In this document: in pieces, positions 14,501 to 29,610 of the stretch
How the letters are laid out: every line of letters starts with the position of its first letter
Position numbering within the stretch: position 1 is the first letter of the stretch
Assembly: GCF_043290135.1 (NCBI RefSeq)
Contig: NC_134707.1
Span: 143,345,319 to 143,409,318 of the forward strand
Source of the DNA: Rhipicephalus microplus
Taxonomy: Eukaryota; Arthropoda; Arachnida; Ixodida; Ixodidae
DNA length: 64,000 bases
Reading direction: 5' to 3'
The notes under the pieces: generated by a model
Told to the model about the DNA's origin: nothing
Seen by the model: only the letters and a program-made list of their open reading frames with translations
The model's database searches: none
Position numbers and translations under genes: made by a program

Positions 14501-14974
14501 CACAGCTAGAAACCCCTCAACTATAAACTTCACAACTAGAAACTCAACAAATAGAGACTGCACATCTAGAGACTCCGCAACTAGAAACTCCGCAGCTAGA
14601 AACTCCGCAACTAGAAACTCCACAACTTGAAACTCTGCAAATCGAAACTCTGCTACTATAAAATCCACAACTATAAACTCAAGTAGAAACTCCCCAACTG
14701 GAAACTCCGCAACTAGAAAATCCACAACTGGAAACTTCACAACTAGAAACTCCCCAACAAGAAACTCCACAACTAGAAACTCCCCAACTAGAGACTGCAC
14801 AACTAGAGACTTTGCATTTAGAAACTCCTCATATAGAAACTACACAACTAGAAACTCCTCGACTAGAGATTCCATAAGTAGAAACCCCACAACTAGAAAC
14901 TCCACAAATAGGAACTCTGCAAATAGAAAATCTACAACTAGAAACTCGAACACTAAAAACTCCATCTAGAAACT
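11581..14974 (+). repeat. 3,394-bp tandem duplication, copy 2
   Basis: This is the second copy of the block at 8187-11580. After 14974 the sequence does not start a third copy. It continues as the older array does after 4768-4780 (CATCTAGAAACTCTACAAC), so the duplication sits inside an older higher-order repeat. Removing one copy turns the 10,196-bp distance between 4768 and 14964 into 6,802 bp, close to the other old HOR spacings. This suggests the extra 3,394 bp was added late by one unequal exchange. Confidence 0.93.
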
Positions 14975-16581
14975 CTACAACTAGAAACTTCACAACTAGA
15001 AACTCCACAAATGCGAACTCCAAAATTGAGACTCCACAACTAGAAACTACACAGATTGAAGTTCCACAACTAGAATCTCCCCAACTGAAAACTCCGCCAC
15101 TAGAAACTCTGCAACTAGAACCTTTACAGCTAGAAACTCCACAACTTGAGACTTCGCAAGTAGAAACTCGTCAACTGGAAACTCAACCACTAGAAACTCC
15201 ACAGCTAGAAACTCCACAACTAGAAACTCCACAACTTGAAACCCAACAAATAGATACTCCACAACTACAGACTCCACAACTTGAAACACCACAACTAGAT
15301 ACTCCACAACTACAAATTCCGCAACTAGAAACTCCACAACTAGAAACTCCTCCACTAGAAACTCCCCACTAGAAACTCCACAACTAGAATCTCTGCAACT
15401 AGAAACTCCGCAAGTGGAAACTCTGCAACTAGAAACTCCGCAACTAGAAACTCCACAGCTAGAAACCCCACAACTATAAACTTCACAACTAGCAACTCAA
15501 CAACTAGAGACTGCACAACTAGAAACTCCACAACTAGAAACACCACATCTAGAAACTCCGCAACAACAAACTCTGCAACCAGAAACTCCACAACTAGAAT
15601 TTCCACAGCTAGAGACTCAACAAATAGAGACTCCTCAACTAAAAGCTCCCCAACTAGAAACTCCACAACTAAAAACTCCACAAGTTGAAACCCGACAACT
15701 AGAAACTCAACAACTAGAAACTCCACACCTATAAATTCCTCAACTTGAAACTCCACAACTAAAACTCCACAACTAGAAACTACGCAACTAGAAACTCCCC
15801 AACTAGAAACTTCACAACTAGAAACTCTGCAACTAGAAACTCCGCAACTAGAAACTCCACAGCTAAAATCCCCCAACTATAAACTTCACAACTAGAAACT
15901 CAACAACTAGAGACTGCACAACTAGAGACTCCGCCACTAGAAACTCCGCAGCTAGAAACTCCGCAACTAGAAACTCCACAACTTGAAACTCTGCAACTAG
16001 AAACTCTGCAACTAGAAAATCCACAACTATAAACTCCGGTAGAAACTCCCGACCTGGAAACTCCCAAACTAGAAACTCCGCAACTAGAAAATACACAACT
16101 AGAAACTTCACAACTAGAAACTCCCCAACAAAAACTCCACAACTAGAAACTCCACAACTAGAAACTCCACAACTAGAGACTGCACAACTAGAGACTGCAC
16201 ATCTAGAGACTGCATTTAGAAACTCCTCAGATAGAAACTACACAACTAGAAACACCACGACTAGAGATTTCATAAGTAGGAACTCCACAGCTAGAATTTC
16301 CACAACTAGAAACCCCTCAACTAGAAACTCCACAACTAGGAACTCTGCAATTAAAAAATCTACAACTAGAAACTTGAAAACTAAAAACTTCAACTAGAAA
16401 CTCCACAACTAGAAACTTCACATCTAGAAACTCCACAAATGGACACTCCACAACTAGAAACTCCACAACTAGAGACTCCACAACTAGGAACTCCACAAAT
16501 TGAGACTCCACAACTAGAAACTACACAGATTGAAACACCACAACTTGAAACTCCACAACCAGAAACTCCACAACTAGAAAC
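14964..16581 (+). repeat. Old HOR block, matches 4768-6385
   Basis: This is the right-hand partner of the block at 4768-6385. Scattered substitutions separate the two, for example CTATAAACTTC at 4790 against CTAGAAACTTC here, so they are clearly older relatives than the two 3,394-bp copies. The block carries on into the diverged array without a visible boundary. Confidence 0.82.
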
Positions 16582-19500
16582 TCCGCAACTAGAAACCCGA
16601 CCAATAGAAACTCCACAAATAGAAACTCCACACCTATATATTCCACAACTTGAAACTCCACAGCTAGAAACTCCACAACTAGAAATTCCATAACTGGAAA
16701 CTCCACAGCTAGAAAGTCCACAGCTAGAAACTCTGCAACTAGAAACTCCGCAACTAAAAAATCCACAGCTAGAAAATCCACAACTAGAAACTCCAAAACT
16801 AGCAACTCCACAACTACAGACTCCGCAACTAGAAAACTCCGCAACTAGAAACTCCCAACTAGACACTCCGCCACTAGGAACTCTACAACTTCAAAATTCA
16901 CAACTAGAAACTCCACAATTTGAAACTCCAATACTAGATACTCCACAACTACAAACTCCACAACTAGAAACTCCCCAACTAAAACTCCCCAACTTGAAAC
17001 TCCGCAAATAGAAACTCCGAAACAAGAAACTCCACAACTAGAAAACTCCGCAACGTGAAACTCTGCAACTAGAAACTCCGCAATTAGAAACTCCACAGTT
17101 AGAAACTTCACTACTTGAAACACTACAACTAGATACTCCACGACTACGAATTCCACAACTTGAAACTCCACAACTGGAAACTCCGCAACAAGAAGCTCCG
17201 CAACTAGAATTTCCACAGCTAGAAACTCCACAACTTGAGACTTCGCGACTAGAAACTCAGCAACTAGAAACTCAACAACTATAAACTCCACCACTAGAAA
17301 CTCCACAACTAGGAACTCTACAACTTCAAAATCCACGACTAAAAACTCTTCAACTTGAAACTCCACAACTAGATACTCCACAACTACAAACTCCACAACT
17401 AGAAACTCCACAACCTGAAACTCCGCAACCAGAAACTCCGCAACTAAAACTCCACAAGTAGAAACTCCACAACTAGAAACTCTGCAACTAGAAACTCCGC
17501 AATTAGAAACTCCACAGCTAGAAACTTCACTACTTGAAACACCATCACTAGATACTCCACAACTACGAATTCCACAACTACAAATTCCGCAACTAGAAAC
17601 TCCACAACTGGAAACTCCGCAACTAGAAACTCCAAAGCTAAAACTCCACAACTTGAGACTTCGCGACTAGAAACTCAGCAACTAGAAACTCAACAACTAT
17701 AAACTCCACCACTAGAAACTCCACAACCTGAAACTCCGCAACCAGAAACTCCGCAACTAAAAACTCCACAACTGGAAACTCCACAAGAATAAACTCCACA
17801 ACTAGTAACTCCGTAACTAGAAACTCCACAACTAGACACTCCCAACTAGACACTCCGCAACTAGGAACTCTACAACTTCAAAATCCACAACTAGAAACTC
17901 CACAATTTGAAACTCCACAACTAGATACTCCACAACTACAAACTCCACAACTAGAAACTCCCCAACTAGAAACTCCACAACTTGAAACTCCGCAAATAGA
18001 AACTCCGAAACTAGAAGCTCCGCAACTAGAATTTCCACAGCTAGAAACTCCACAACTTGAGACTCCGCAACTAGAAACTCCGCAACTAGAAACTCCACAG
18101 CTGGAAACTCCACAACTTGAAACACCACAACTAGATACTCCACAACTACTTAATTCCACAACTAGAAACTCCACAACTAGAAACTCCACAGCTAGTAACT
18201 CCGCAACTAGAAACTCCACAACTTGAAACTCCGCCACTAGAATCTCCACAACTAGAAAACTCCGCAACTTGAAACTCTGCCACTAGAAACTCCGCAACTA
18301 GAAACTCCACAGCTAGAAACTCCACAACTTGAAACACCACAACTAGATACTCCACAACTACAACTTCCACAACTAGAAACTCCACAACTAGAAACTCCAC
18401 AACTAGAAACTCCACAACTTGATACGTCGCAACAAGAAACTCGGCAACTAGAATCTCCGCAACTAGAAACTCTGCAACTAGAAACTGCGCAACTACAAAC
18501 TCCGCAACCAGAAACTCCACAGCTAGAAACTCCACAACTTGAGACTTCGCAAATAGAAACTCGACAAATAGTAACTCAACAACTAGAAACTCCACAGCTA
18601 GAAGCTCCACAACTAGAAAATCCGCAACTTGAGAGTTCGCAACTAGAAACTCCACAACTAGACACTCCACAACTAGAAACTCCGCAACTAGAAACCCGAC
18701 AACTAGAAACTCAACAACTAGAAACTCCACACCTATAAATTTCTCAACTTGACACTCCACAACTAAAAGTCCACTACTAGAAACTCCACAACTAGAAACT
18801 CCCCAACTAGAAACTCCCCAACTAGGAACTCCACAACTAGAAACTCTGCAACTAGAAACTCCGCAACTAGAAACTCCACAGCTAGAAACCCCTCAACTAT
18901 AAACTTCACAACTAGAAACTCAACAACTAGAGACTGCACAACTAGAGACTCCGCAACTAGAAACTCCGCAGCTAGAAACTCCGCAACTAGAAAATCCACA
19001 ACTAGAAACTTCACAACTGGAAACTCCCCAACAAGAAACTCCACAACTAGAAACTCCACAACTAGAAACTCCACAACTAGAGATTGCAAAACTAGAGACT
19101 TTGCATTTAGAAACTTCTCAGATAGAAACTACACAACTAGAAACTCCTCGACTAGAGATTCCATAAGTAGAAACTCCACAGCAAGAATTTCCCTCAACTA
19201 GAAACCCCACAACTAGAAACTCCACAACTAGGAACTCTGCAAATAGAAAGTCTACAACTAGAAACTCGAAAACTAAAAACTCCAACTAGAAACTCTACAA
19301 CTAGAAACTTCACAACTAGAAACTCCACAAATAGACACTCTACAACTAGAAACACCACAACTAGAGACTCCACAACTAGGAACTCCAAAATTGAGACTCC
19401 ACAACTAGAAACTACACAGATTGAAATTCCAACACTAGAAACTCCACAACTGGAAACTCCGCAACTAGAAACTCTGCAACTAGAAACTTTACAGCTAGAA

Positions 19501-22329
19501 ACTCCACAACTTGAGACTTCGCAAATAGAAACTCGTCAACTGGAAACTCAACCACTAGAAACTCCACAGCTAGAAACTCCACAACTAGAAATTCCACAAC
19601 TTGAAACCCAACAAATAGATACTCCACAACTACAAATTCCGCAACTAGAAACTCCACAACTAGAAACTCCGCAACTAGAAACTCCCCACTAGAAACCCCA
19701 CAACTAGAATCTCTGCAACTAGAAACTCCGCAAGTAGAAACTCTGCAACTAGAAACTGCGCAACTAGAAACTTCACAGCTAGAAACCCCACAACTATAAA
19801 CTTCACAACTAGCAACTCAACAACTAGTGACTGCACAACTAGAGACTCCACCACTAGAAACTCTACAGCTAGTAACTCCGCAACTAGAAACTCTACAACT
19901 TGAAACTCTGCCACTAGAAGCTCCAGAACTAGAAAACTCCGCAACTACAAACTCTGTAACTAGAAACTTCGCAACTAGAAACTCCACAGCTAGAAACTCC
20001 ACATCTTGAAACACCACAACTAGATACTCCACAAATACAAATTCCACAACTAGAAACTCCACAACTAGAAACACCACATCTAGAAACTCCGCAACAACAA
20101 ACTCTGCAACCAGAAACTCCACAACTAGAATTTCCACAGCTAGAGACTCAACAACTAAAGACTCCTCAACTAAAAGCTCCACAACTAGAAACTCAACAAC
20201 TAAAAACTCCGCAACTTGAAAGCCGACAACTAGAAACTCAACAACTAGAAACTCCACACCTATAAATTCCTCAACTTGAAACTCAACAACTAAAACTCCA
20301 CAACTAGAAACTCCACAACTAGAAACTCCGCAACTAGAAACTCTCATACTAGAAACTTCACAACTAGAAACTCTGCAACTAGAAACTCCGCAACTAGAAA
20401 CTCCGCAACTAGAAACTCCACAGCTAGAAACTCCCAACTATAAACTTCGCAACTAGAAACTCAACAAATAGAGACTGCACAACCAGAGACTCCGCAACTA
20501 GAAACTCCGCAACTAGAAACTCCACAACTTGAAACTCTGCAACTCAAAACTCTGCAACTAAAAAATCCACAACTATAAACTCAAGTAGAAACTCCCCAAC
20601 TGGAAACTCCGCAACTAGAAACTCCGCAACTAGAAAATACACAACTAGAAACTTCACAACTAGAAACTCCCCTACAAAAATTCCACAACTAGTAACTCCA
20701 CAACGAGAAACTCCACAACTAGAGACTGCACAACTAGAGACGGCATTTAGAAACTCCTCAGATAGAAACTACACAACTAGAAACACCACGACTAGAAACT
20801 CCACAACTAGGAACTCTGAAAATTGAAAATCTACAACTAGAAACTCGAAAACTAAAAACTCCAACTAGAAACTCCGCAATTAGAAACTCCACAGTTAGAA
20901 ACTTCATTACTTGAAACACCACAACTAGATACTCCACAACTACGAATTCCACAACTACAAATTCCTCAACTGGAAACTCCACAACTGGAAACTCCGCAAC
21001 TAGAAACTCCACAGCTAGAAACTCCACAACTTGAGACTTCGCGACTAGAAACTCAGCAACTTGAAACTCAACAACTAGAAACTCCACCACTAGAAACTCC
21101 ACAACTAGGAACTCTACAACTTAAAAATCCACAACTAAAAACTTTTCAACTTGAAACTCCACAACTACAAACTCCACAACTAGAAACTCCACAACCTGAA
21201 ACTCCGCAACCAGAAACTCCGCAACTAAAAACTCCGCAACTAGAAACTCCACAACTGGACACTCAACAACTAGAAACTCCACACCTATAAATTCCACAAC
21301 TTGAAACTCTACAACTAAAACTCCACAACTAGAAACTCCACAACTAGAAACTCCACAACTAGAAACTCTGCAACTAGAAACTCCACAACTAGAAACTCTG
21401 CAACTAAAACTCCACAAGTAGAAACTCCACAACTAGAAACTCCGCAACTAGAAACTCCACAACTAGACACTCAACAACTAGAAACTCCACACCTATAAAT
21501 TCCACAACTAAAACTCCACAACTAGAAACTCCACAACTAGAAACTCCACAACTAGAAACTCCGCTGCTAGAAACTCCCAAACTAGAAACTCCACAACTAG
21601 AAACTCTGCAGCTAGAAACTCCGCAACTAGAAACTCTGCAAATAGAAACTCCACAGGTAGAAACCCCTACACTATAATCTTCACAACTAGAAACTCAACA
21701 AATAGAGACTGCACATATAGAGACTCCGCAACTAGAAACTCCGCAGCTAGAAACTCCGCAACTAGAAACTCCACAACTTGAAACTCTGCAAATCGAAACT
21801 TTGCAACTAGAAAATCCACAACTAGAAACTCAAGTAGAAACTCTCCAACTGGAAACTCCGCAACTAGAAACTCCGCCACTAGAAAATCCACAACTAGAAT
21901 CTTCACAACTAGAAACTCCCCAACAAGAAAACTCCACAACTAGAAACTCCACAACTAGAGACTGCACAACTAGAGACTTTGCATTTAGAAACTCCTCAGA
22001 TAGAAACTACACAACTAGAAACTCCTCGACTAGAGATTCCATAAGTAGAAACTCCACAGCTAGAATTTCCAAAACTAGAAACTCCACAACTAGAAACTCC
22101 ACAACTAGAAACACCACATCTAGAAACTCCGCAACAATAAACTCTGCAACCAGAAACTCCACAACTAGAATTTCCGCCGCTAAAGACTCAACAAATAGAG
22201 ACTCCTCAACTAAAAGCTCCACAACTAGAAACTCCACAACTTAAAACTCCACAAGTTGAAACCCGACAACTAGAAACTCAACAACAGGAAACTCCACACC
22301 TATAAATTCCTCAACTTGAAACTCCACAA
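16582..22329 (+). repeat. Diverged higher-order repeat segment, middle-left
   Basis: This is continuous 15-bp array with no close tandem partner. It shares modules with 1-1300 and 6300-7400 (TTGAGACTTCGCGACTAG, TAGGAACTCTACAACTTC) and with 10190-10530 (near 18150-18760). Comparable landmarks recur about 6.6-6.8 kb later: 16439 with 23013 (6,574 bp), and the GCAACGTGAAAC monomer at 17050 with 23850 (6,800 bp). No gene or unique sequence is present. Confidence 0.75.
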
Positions 22330-25300
22330 CTAAAACTCCACAACTAGAAACTCCGCAACTAGAAACTTCCCAACTAGAAACTTCACAACTAGAAACTCTG
22401 CAACTAGAAACTCCGCTACTAGAAACTCCACAGCTAGAAACCCCCCAACTATAAACTTCACAACTAGAAACTCAACAACTAGAGACTGCACAACTACAGA
22501 CTCCGAAACTAGAAACTCCGCAGCTAGAAACTCCGCAACTAGAAACTCCACAACTTGAAACTCTGCAACTAGAAACTCTGCAACTAAAAAATCCACAACT
22601 ATAAACTCCAGTAGCAACTCCCGACCTGGAAACTCCCCAACTAGAAACTCCGCAACTAGAAAATACACAACTAGAAACTTCACAACTAGAAACTCCCCAA
22701 CAAAAACTGCACAACTAGAAACTCCCCAACAAGAAACTCCACAGCTAGAAACTCCACAACTAGAGACTGCACAACTAGAGACTTTGCATTTAGAAACTCC
22801 TCAGATAGAAACTACACAACTAGAAACTCCTCGACTAGAGATTCCATAAGTAGGAACTCCACAGCTAGAATTTCCACAACTAAAAACCCCTCAACTAGAA
22901 ACTCCACATATAGGAACTCTGCGAATAGAAAATCTACAACTAGAAACTCGAAAACTAAAAACTCCAACTAGAAACTCCAACACTAGAAACTTCACAACTA
23001 GAAACTCCACAAATGGACACTCCACAACTAGAAACTCCACAACTAGAGACTCCACAACCAGGAACTCCACAAATTGAGACTCCACAACTTGAAACTCCAC
23101 AACCAGAAACTCCACAACTAGAAACTCCGCAACTAAATACTCCAACACTAGAAAATCCACAACTAGAAACTCCACAACTAGAAACTCCGCAACTAGAAAC
23201 ACAACCACTAAAAACTCCACAAATAGAAACTCCACACCTAAAAATTCCACAACTTGAAACTCCACAGCTAGAAACTCCACAACTAGAAATTCCATAACTG
23301 GAAACTCCACAGCTAGAAAGTCCACAACTAGAAACTCTGCAACTAGAAACTCCGCAACTAGAAACTCCACAGCTAGAAAATCCGCTACTAGAAACTCCAC
23401 AACTAGCAACTCCACAACTACAGACTCCGCAACTAGAAAACTCCGCAACTAGAAACTCCCAACTAGACACTCCGAAACTAGGAACTCTACAACTTCAAAA
23501 TCCACAACTAGAAACTCCACAATTTGAAACTCCACAACTAGATACTCCACAACTACGAATTCCACAACTAGAAACTCCACAACTAGAAACTCCGCAACTA
23601 GAAGCTCCGCAAATAGAATTTCCACAGATAGAAACTCCACAACTTGAGACTTCGCAACTAGAAACTCGGCAACTAGAAATCCGACAACCAGAAACTCCAC
23701 AACTAGAAACTCCACAAATTGTAACCCAACAAATAGATGCTCCACAACTACAGACTCCACGACTAGAAACTCCCCAACTAGAAACTCCACAACTTGAAAC
23801 AACGCAAATAGAAACTCCGAAACTAGAAACTCCACAACTAGAAAACTCCGCAACGTGAAACTCTGCAACTAGAAACTCCGCAATTAGAAACTCCACAGTT
23901 AGAAACTTCACTACTTGAAACACCACAACTAGATACTCCACAACTACGAATTCCACAACTACGAATTCCGCAACTAGAAACTCCACAACTGGAAACTCCG
24001 CAACTAGAAACTCCACAACTTGAAACTCTGCAACTCGAAACTCTGCAACTAGCAAATCCACAACTATAAACCCAAGTTGAAACTCCCCAACTGGAAACTC
24101 CGCAACTAGAAACTCCGCAACTAGAAACTCCCCAACAAGAAACTCCACAACTAGAAACTCCACAACTAGAAACTCCACAACTAGATATTCCATAAGTAGA
24201 AACTCCACAGCTAGAATTTCCACAACTAGAAACCCCACAACTAGAAACTCAACAACTAGAAACTCCACACCTATAAATTCCACAACTAAAACTCCACAAC
24301 TAGAAACTCCACAACTAGAAACTCCACAACTAGAAACTCCGCAACTAGAAACTCCCAAACTAGAAACTCCACAACTAGAAACTCTGCAGCTAGAAACTCC
24401 GCAACCAGAAACTCTGCAAATAGAAACTCCGCAGGTAGAAACCCCTCAACTATAAACTTCACGACTTGAAACTCAACAAATAGAGACTGCACATCTAGAG
24501 ACTCCGCAACTAGAAACTCCGCAGCTAGAAACTCCGCAACTAGAAACTCCACAACTTGAAACTCTACATACGAAATTTTGCAACTAGAAAATCCACAACT
24601 ATAAACTCAAGTAGAAACTCTCCAACTGAAAACTCCGCAACTAGAAACTGTGCAACTAGAAAATCCACAACTAGAAACTTCACAACTAGAAACTCCCCAA
24701 CAAGAAACTCCACAACTAGAAACTCCTCAACTAGAGACTGCACAACTAGAGACTTTGCATCTAGAAACTCCTCAGATAGAAACTACACAACTAGAAACTC
24801 CTCGACTAGGGATTCCATAAGTAGAAACTCCACAGCTAGAATTTCCAAAACTAGAAACCCCACAACTAGAAACTCCACAAATAGGAACTCTGCAAATAGA
24901 AAATCTACAACTAGAAACTCGAAAACTAAAAACTCCATCTAGAAACTCTACAACTAGAAACTTCACAACTAGAAACTCCACAAATACGAACTCAAAAATT
25001 GAGACTCCACATTTACAAACTACACAGATTGAAATTCCACAACTAGAAACTCCACAACAGGAAACTCCGCAACTAGAAACTCTGCAACTAGAAACTTTAC
25101 AGCTTGAAACTCCACAACTTGAGACTTCGCAAATAGAAACTCGTCAACTGGAAACTCAACCACTAGAAACTCCACAGCTAGAAACTCCACAACTAGAAAT
25201 TCCACAACTTGAAACACCACAACTAGAAACACCACATCTAGAAACTCCGCAACAACAAACTGTGCAACCAGAAACTCCACAACTAGAATTTCCGCCGCTA

Positions 25301-25447
25301 GAGACTCAACAAATAGAGACTCCTCAACTAAAAGCTCCACAACTAGAAACTCCACAACTTAAAACTCCACAAGTTGAAACCCGACAACTAGAAACTCAAC
25401 AACAGGAAACTCCACACCTATAAATTCCTCAACTTGAAACTCCACAA
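22330..25447 (+). repeat. 3.1-kb HOR, copy 1
   Basis: This is the first of a series of HOR units anchored on the block at 22330. The block recurs at 25448 (3,118 bp) and 28547 (3,099 bp). The offset between copies 1 and 2 falls from 3,118 to 3,116 and then to 3,099 bp along the unit, so several small length changes separate them. The left part also matches the older blocks at 5667 and 15863, so this unit marks the transition from the old array to the homogenised one. Confidence 0.82.
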
Positions 25448-28400
25448 CTAAAACTCCACAACTAGAAACTCCGCAACTAGAAACTTCCCAACTAGAAACT
25501 TCACAACTACAAACTCTGCAACTAGAAACTCCGCAACTAGAAACTCCACAGCTAGAAACCCCCCAACAATAAACTTCACAACTAGAAACTCAACAACTAG
25601 AGACTGCACAACTAGAGACTCAGCAACTAGAAACTCCGCAGCTAGAAACTCCGCAACTAGAAACTCCACAACTTGAAACTCTGCAACTAGAAACTCTGCA
25701 ACTAAAAAATCCACAACTAAAAACTCCAGTAGCAACTCCCGACCTGGAAACTCCCCAACTAGAAACTCCGCAACTAGAAAATACACAACTAGAAACTTCA
25801 CAACTAGAAACTCCCCAACAAAAACTCCACAACTAGAAACTTCACAACTAGAAACTCCACAACTAGAGACTGCACAACTAGAGACTGCACATCTAGAGAC
25901 GGCATTTAGAAACTCCTCAGATAGAAACTACACACCTAGAAACACCACGACTAGAGATTCCATAAGTAGGAACTTCACAGCTAGAATTTCCACAACTAAA
26001 AACCCCTCAACTAGAAACTCCACATATAGGAACTCTGCAAATAGAAAATCTACAACTAGAAACTCGAAAACTAAAAACTCCGACTAGAAACTCCAACACT
26101 AGAAACTTCACAACTAGAAACTCCACAACTAGAGACTCCACAAATAGGAACTCCACAAATTGAGACTCCACAACTAGAAACTACACAGATTGAAACACCA
26201 CAACTTGAAACTCCACAACCAGAAACTCCACAACTGGAAACTCCGCAACTAAATACTCCAACACTAGAAAATCCACAACTAGAAACTCCACAACTAGAAA
26301 CTCCGCAACTAGAAACACAACCACTACAAACTCCACAAATAGAAACTCCACACCTAAAAATTCCACAACTTGAAACTCCACAGCTAGAAACTCCACAACT
26401 AGAAATTCCATAACTGGAAACTCCACAGCTAGAAAGTCCACAACTAGAAACTCTGCAACTAGAAACTCCGCAACTAGAAACTCCACACCTAGAAAATCCG
26501 CTACTAGAAACTCCACAACTAGCAACTCCACAACTACAGACTCCGCAACTAGAAAACTCCGCAACTAGAAACTCCCAACTAGACACTCCGCAACTAGGAA
26601 CTCTACAACTTCAAAATCCACAACTAGAAACTCCACAATTTGAAACTCCACAACTAGATACTCCACAACTACAAATTCCACAACTAGAAACTCCACAACT
26701 AGAAACTCCGCAACTAGAAGCTCCGCAACTAGAATTTCCACAGCTAGAAACTCCACAACTTGAGACTTCGCAACTAGAAACTCGGCAACTAGAAATCCGA
26801 CAACCAGAAACTCCACAACTAGAAACTCCACAAGTTGTAACCCAACAAATAGATGCTCCACAACTACAGACTCCACATTTAGAAACTCCCCAACTAGAAA
26901 CTCCACAACTTGAAACAACGCAAATAGAAACTCCGAAACTAGAAACTCCACAACTAGAAAACTCCGCAACGTGAAACTATGCAACTAGAAACTCCGCAAT
27001 TAGAAACTCCACAGTTAGAAACTTCACTACTTGAAACACCACAACTAGATACTCCACAACTACGAATTCCACAACTACGAATTCCGCCACTAGAAACTCC
27101 ACAACTGGGTACCCCGCAACTAGAAACTCCACAACTTGAAACTGCAACTCGAAACTCTGCAACTAGCAAATCCACAACTATAAACCCAAGTTGAAACTCC
27201 CCAACTGGAAACTCCGCAACTAGAAACTCCGCAACTAGAAACTCCCCAACAAGAAACTCCACAACTAGAAACTCCACAACTAGATATTCCATAAGTAGAA
27301 ACTCCACAGCTAGAATTTCCACAACTAGAAACCCCACAACTAGAAACTCAACAACTAGAAACTCCACACCTATAAATTCCACAACTAAAACTCCACAACT
27401 AGAAACTTCACAACTAGAAACTCCACAACTAGAACCTCCGCAACTAGAAACTCCCAAACTAGAAACTCCACAACTAGAAACTCTGCAGCTAGAAACTCCG
27501 CTACTAGAAACTCTGCAAATAGAAACTCCGCAGGTAGAAACCCCTCAACTATAAACTTCACGACTTGAAACTCAACAAATAGAGACTGCACATCTAGAGA
27601 CTCCGCAACTAGAAACTCCGCAGCTAGAAACTCCGCAACTAGAAACTCCACAACTTGAAACTCTACATACGAAATTCTGCAACTAGAAAATCCACAACTA
27701 TAAACTCAAGTCGAAACTCTCCAACTGAAAACTCCGCAACTAGAAACTCCGCAACTAGAAAATCCACAACTAGAAACTTCACAACTAGAAACTCCCCAAC
27801 AAGAAACTCCACAACTAGAAACTCCACAACTAGAGACTGCACAACTAGAGACTTTGCATTTAGAAACTCCTCAGATAGAAACTACACAACTAGAAACTCC
27901 TCGACTAGGGATTCCATAAGTAGAAACTCCACAGCTAGAATTTCCAAAACTAGAAACCCCACAACTAGAAACTCCACAAATAGGAACTCTGCAAATAGAA
28001 AATCTACAACTAGAAACTCGAAAACTAAAAACTCCATCTAGAAACTCTACAACTAGAAACTTCACAACTAGAAACTCCACAAATACGAACTCAAAAATTG
28101 AGACTCCACATTTACAAACTACACAGATTGAAATTCCACAACTAGAAACTCCACAACAGGAAACTCCGCAACTAGAAACTCTGCAACTAGAAACTTTACA
28201 GCTAGAAACTCCACAACTTGAAACTTCGCAAATAGAAACTCGTCAACTGGAAACTCAACCACTAGAAACTCCACAGCTAGAAACTCCACAACTAGAAATT
28301 CCACAACTTGAAACACCACAACTAGAAACACCACATCTAGAAACTCCGCAACAACAAACTGTGCAACCAGAAACTCCACAACTAGAATTTCCGCCGCTAG

Positions 28401-28546
28401 AGACTCAACAAATAGAGACTCCTCAACTAAAAGCTTCACAACTAGAAACTCCACAACTTAAAACTCCACAAGTTGAAACCCGACAACTAGAAACTCAACA
28501 ACAGGAAACTCCACACCTATAAATTCCTCAACTTGAAACTCCACAA
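25448..28546 (+). repeat. 3.1-kb HOR, copy 2
   Basis: This copy is 3,099 bp to the next anchor. It contains the first of the five GGTACC-bearing monomers (27108-27113) and a TACGAAATTCTGC monomer near 27668. It agrees with the following copy with very few visible differences up to about 29595, where the next copy switches. Confidence 0.84.
27108..27113. other. GGTACC marker site in a variant monomer
   Basis: A monomer reading ACAACTGGGTACCCCGCAAC creates GGTACC. I found it only five times: 27108, 30072, 34307, 38542 and 42837. The spacings are 2,964, 4,235, 4,235 and 4,295 bp. It marks one position of the HOR family and is absent from the outer, older arrays. Confidence 0.88.
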
Positions 28547-29610
28547 CTAAAACTCCACAACTAGAAACTCCGCAACTAGAAACTTCCCAACTAGAAACTT
28601 CACAACTAGAAACTCTGCAACTAGAAACTCCGCAACTAGAAACTCCACAGCTAGAAACCCCCCAACAATAAACTTCACAACTAGAAACTCAACAACTAGA
28701 GACTGCACAACTAGAGACTCAGCAACTAGAAACTCCGCAGCTAGAAACTCCGCAACTAGAAACTCCACAACTTGAAACTCTGCAACTAGAAACTCTGCAA
28801 CTAAAAGATCCACAACTAAAAACTCCAGTAGCAACTCCCGACCTGGAAACTCCCCAACTAGAAACTCCGCAACTAGAAAATACACAACTAGAAACTTCAC
28901 AACTAGAAACTCCCCAACAAAAACTCCACAACTAGAAACTTCACAACTAGAAACTCCACAACTAGAGACTGCACAACTAGAGACTGCACATCTAGAGACG
29001 GCATTTAGAAACTCCTCAGATAGAAACTACACACCTAGAAACACCACGACTAGAGATTCCATAAGTAGGAACTTCACAGCTAGAATTTCCACAACTAAAA
29101 ACCCCTCAACTAGAAACTCCACATATAGGAACTCTGCAAATAGAAAATCTACAACTAGAAACTCGAAAACTAAAAACTCCGACTAGAAACTCCAACACTA
29201 GAAACTTCACAACTAGAAACTCCACAACTAGAGACTCCACAAATAGGAACTCCACAAATTGAGACTCCACAACTAGAAACTACACAGATTGAAACACCAC
29301 AACTTGAAACTCCACAACCAGAAACTCCACAACTAGAAACTCCGCAACTAAATACTCCAACACTAGAAAATCCACAACTAGAAACTCCACAACTAGAAAC
29401 TCCGCAACTAGAAACACAACCACTACAAACTCCACAAATAGAAACTCCACACCTAAAAATTCCACAACTTGAAACTCCACAGCTAGAAACTCCACAACTA
29501 GAAATTTCATAACTGGAAACTCCACAGCTAGAAAGTCCACAACTAGAAACTCTGCAACTAGAAACTCCACAACTAGAAACTCCACACCTAGAAAATCCGC
29601 TACTAGAAAC
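28547..29610 (+). repeat. 3.1-kb HOR, partial copy 3, ends at a switch point
   Basis: The unit follows copy 2 up to about 29605. There CCGCTACTAGAAACTCC leads directly into CACAATTTGAAAC. In the other copies these two landmarks are separated by an extra 120 bp (eight monomers). From this point on the 4,235-bp periodicity takes over. Confidence 0.8.
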
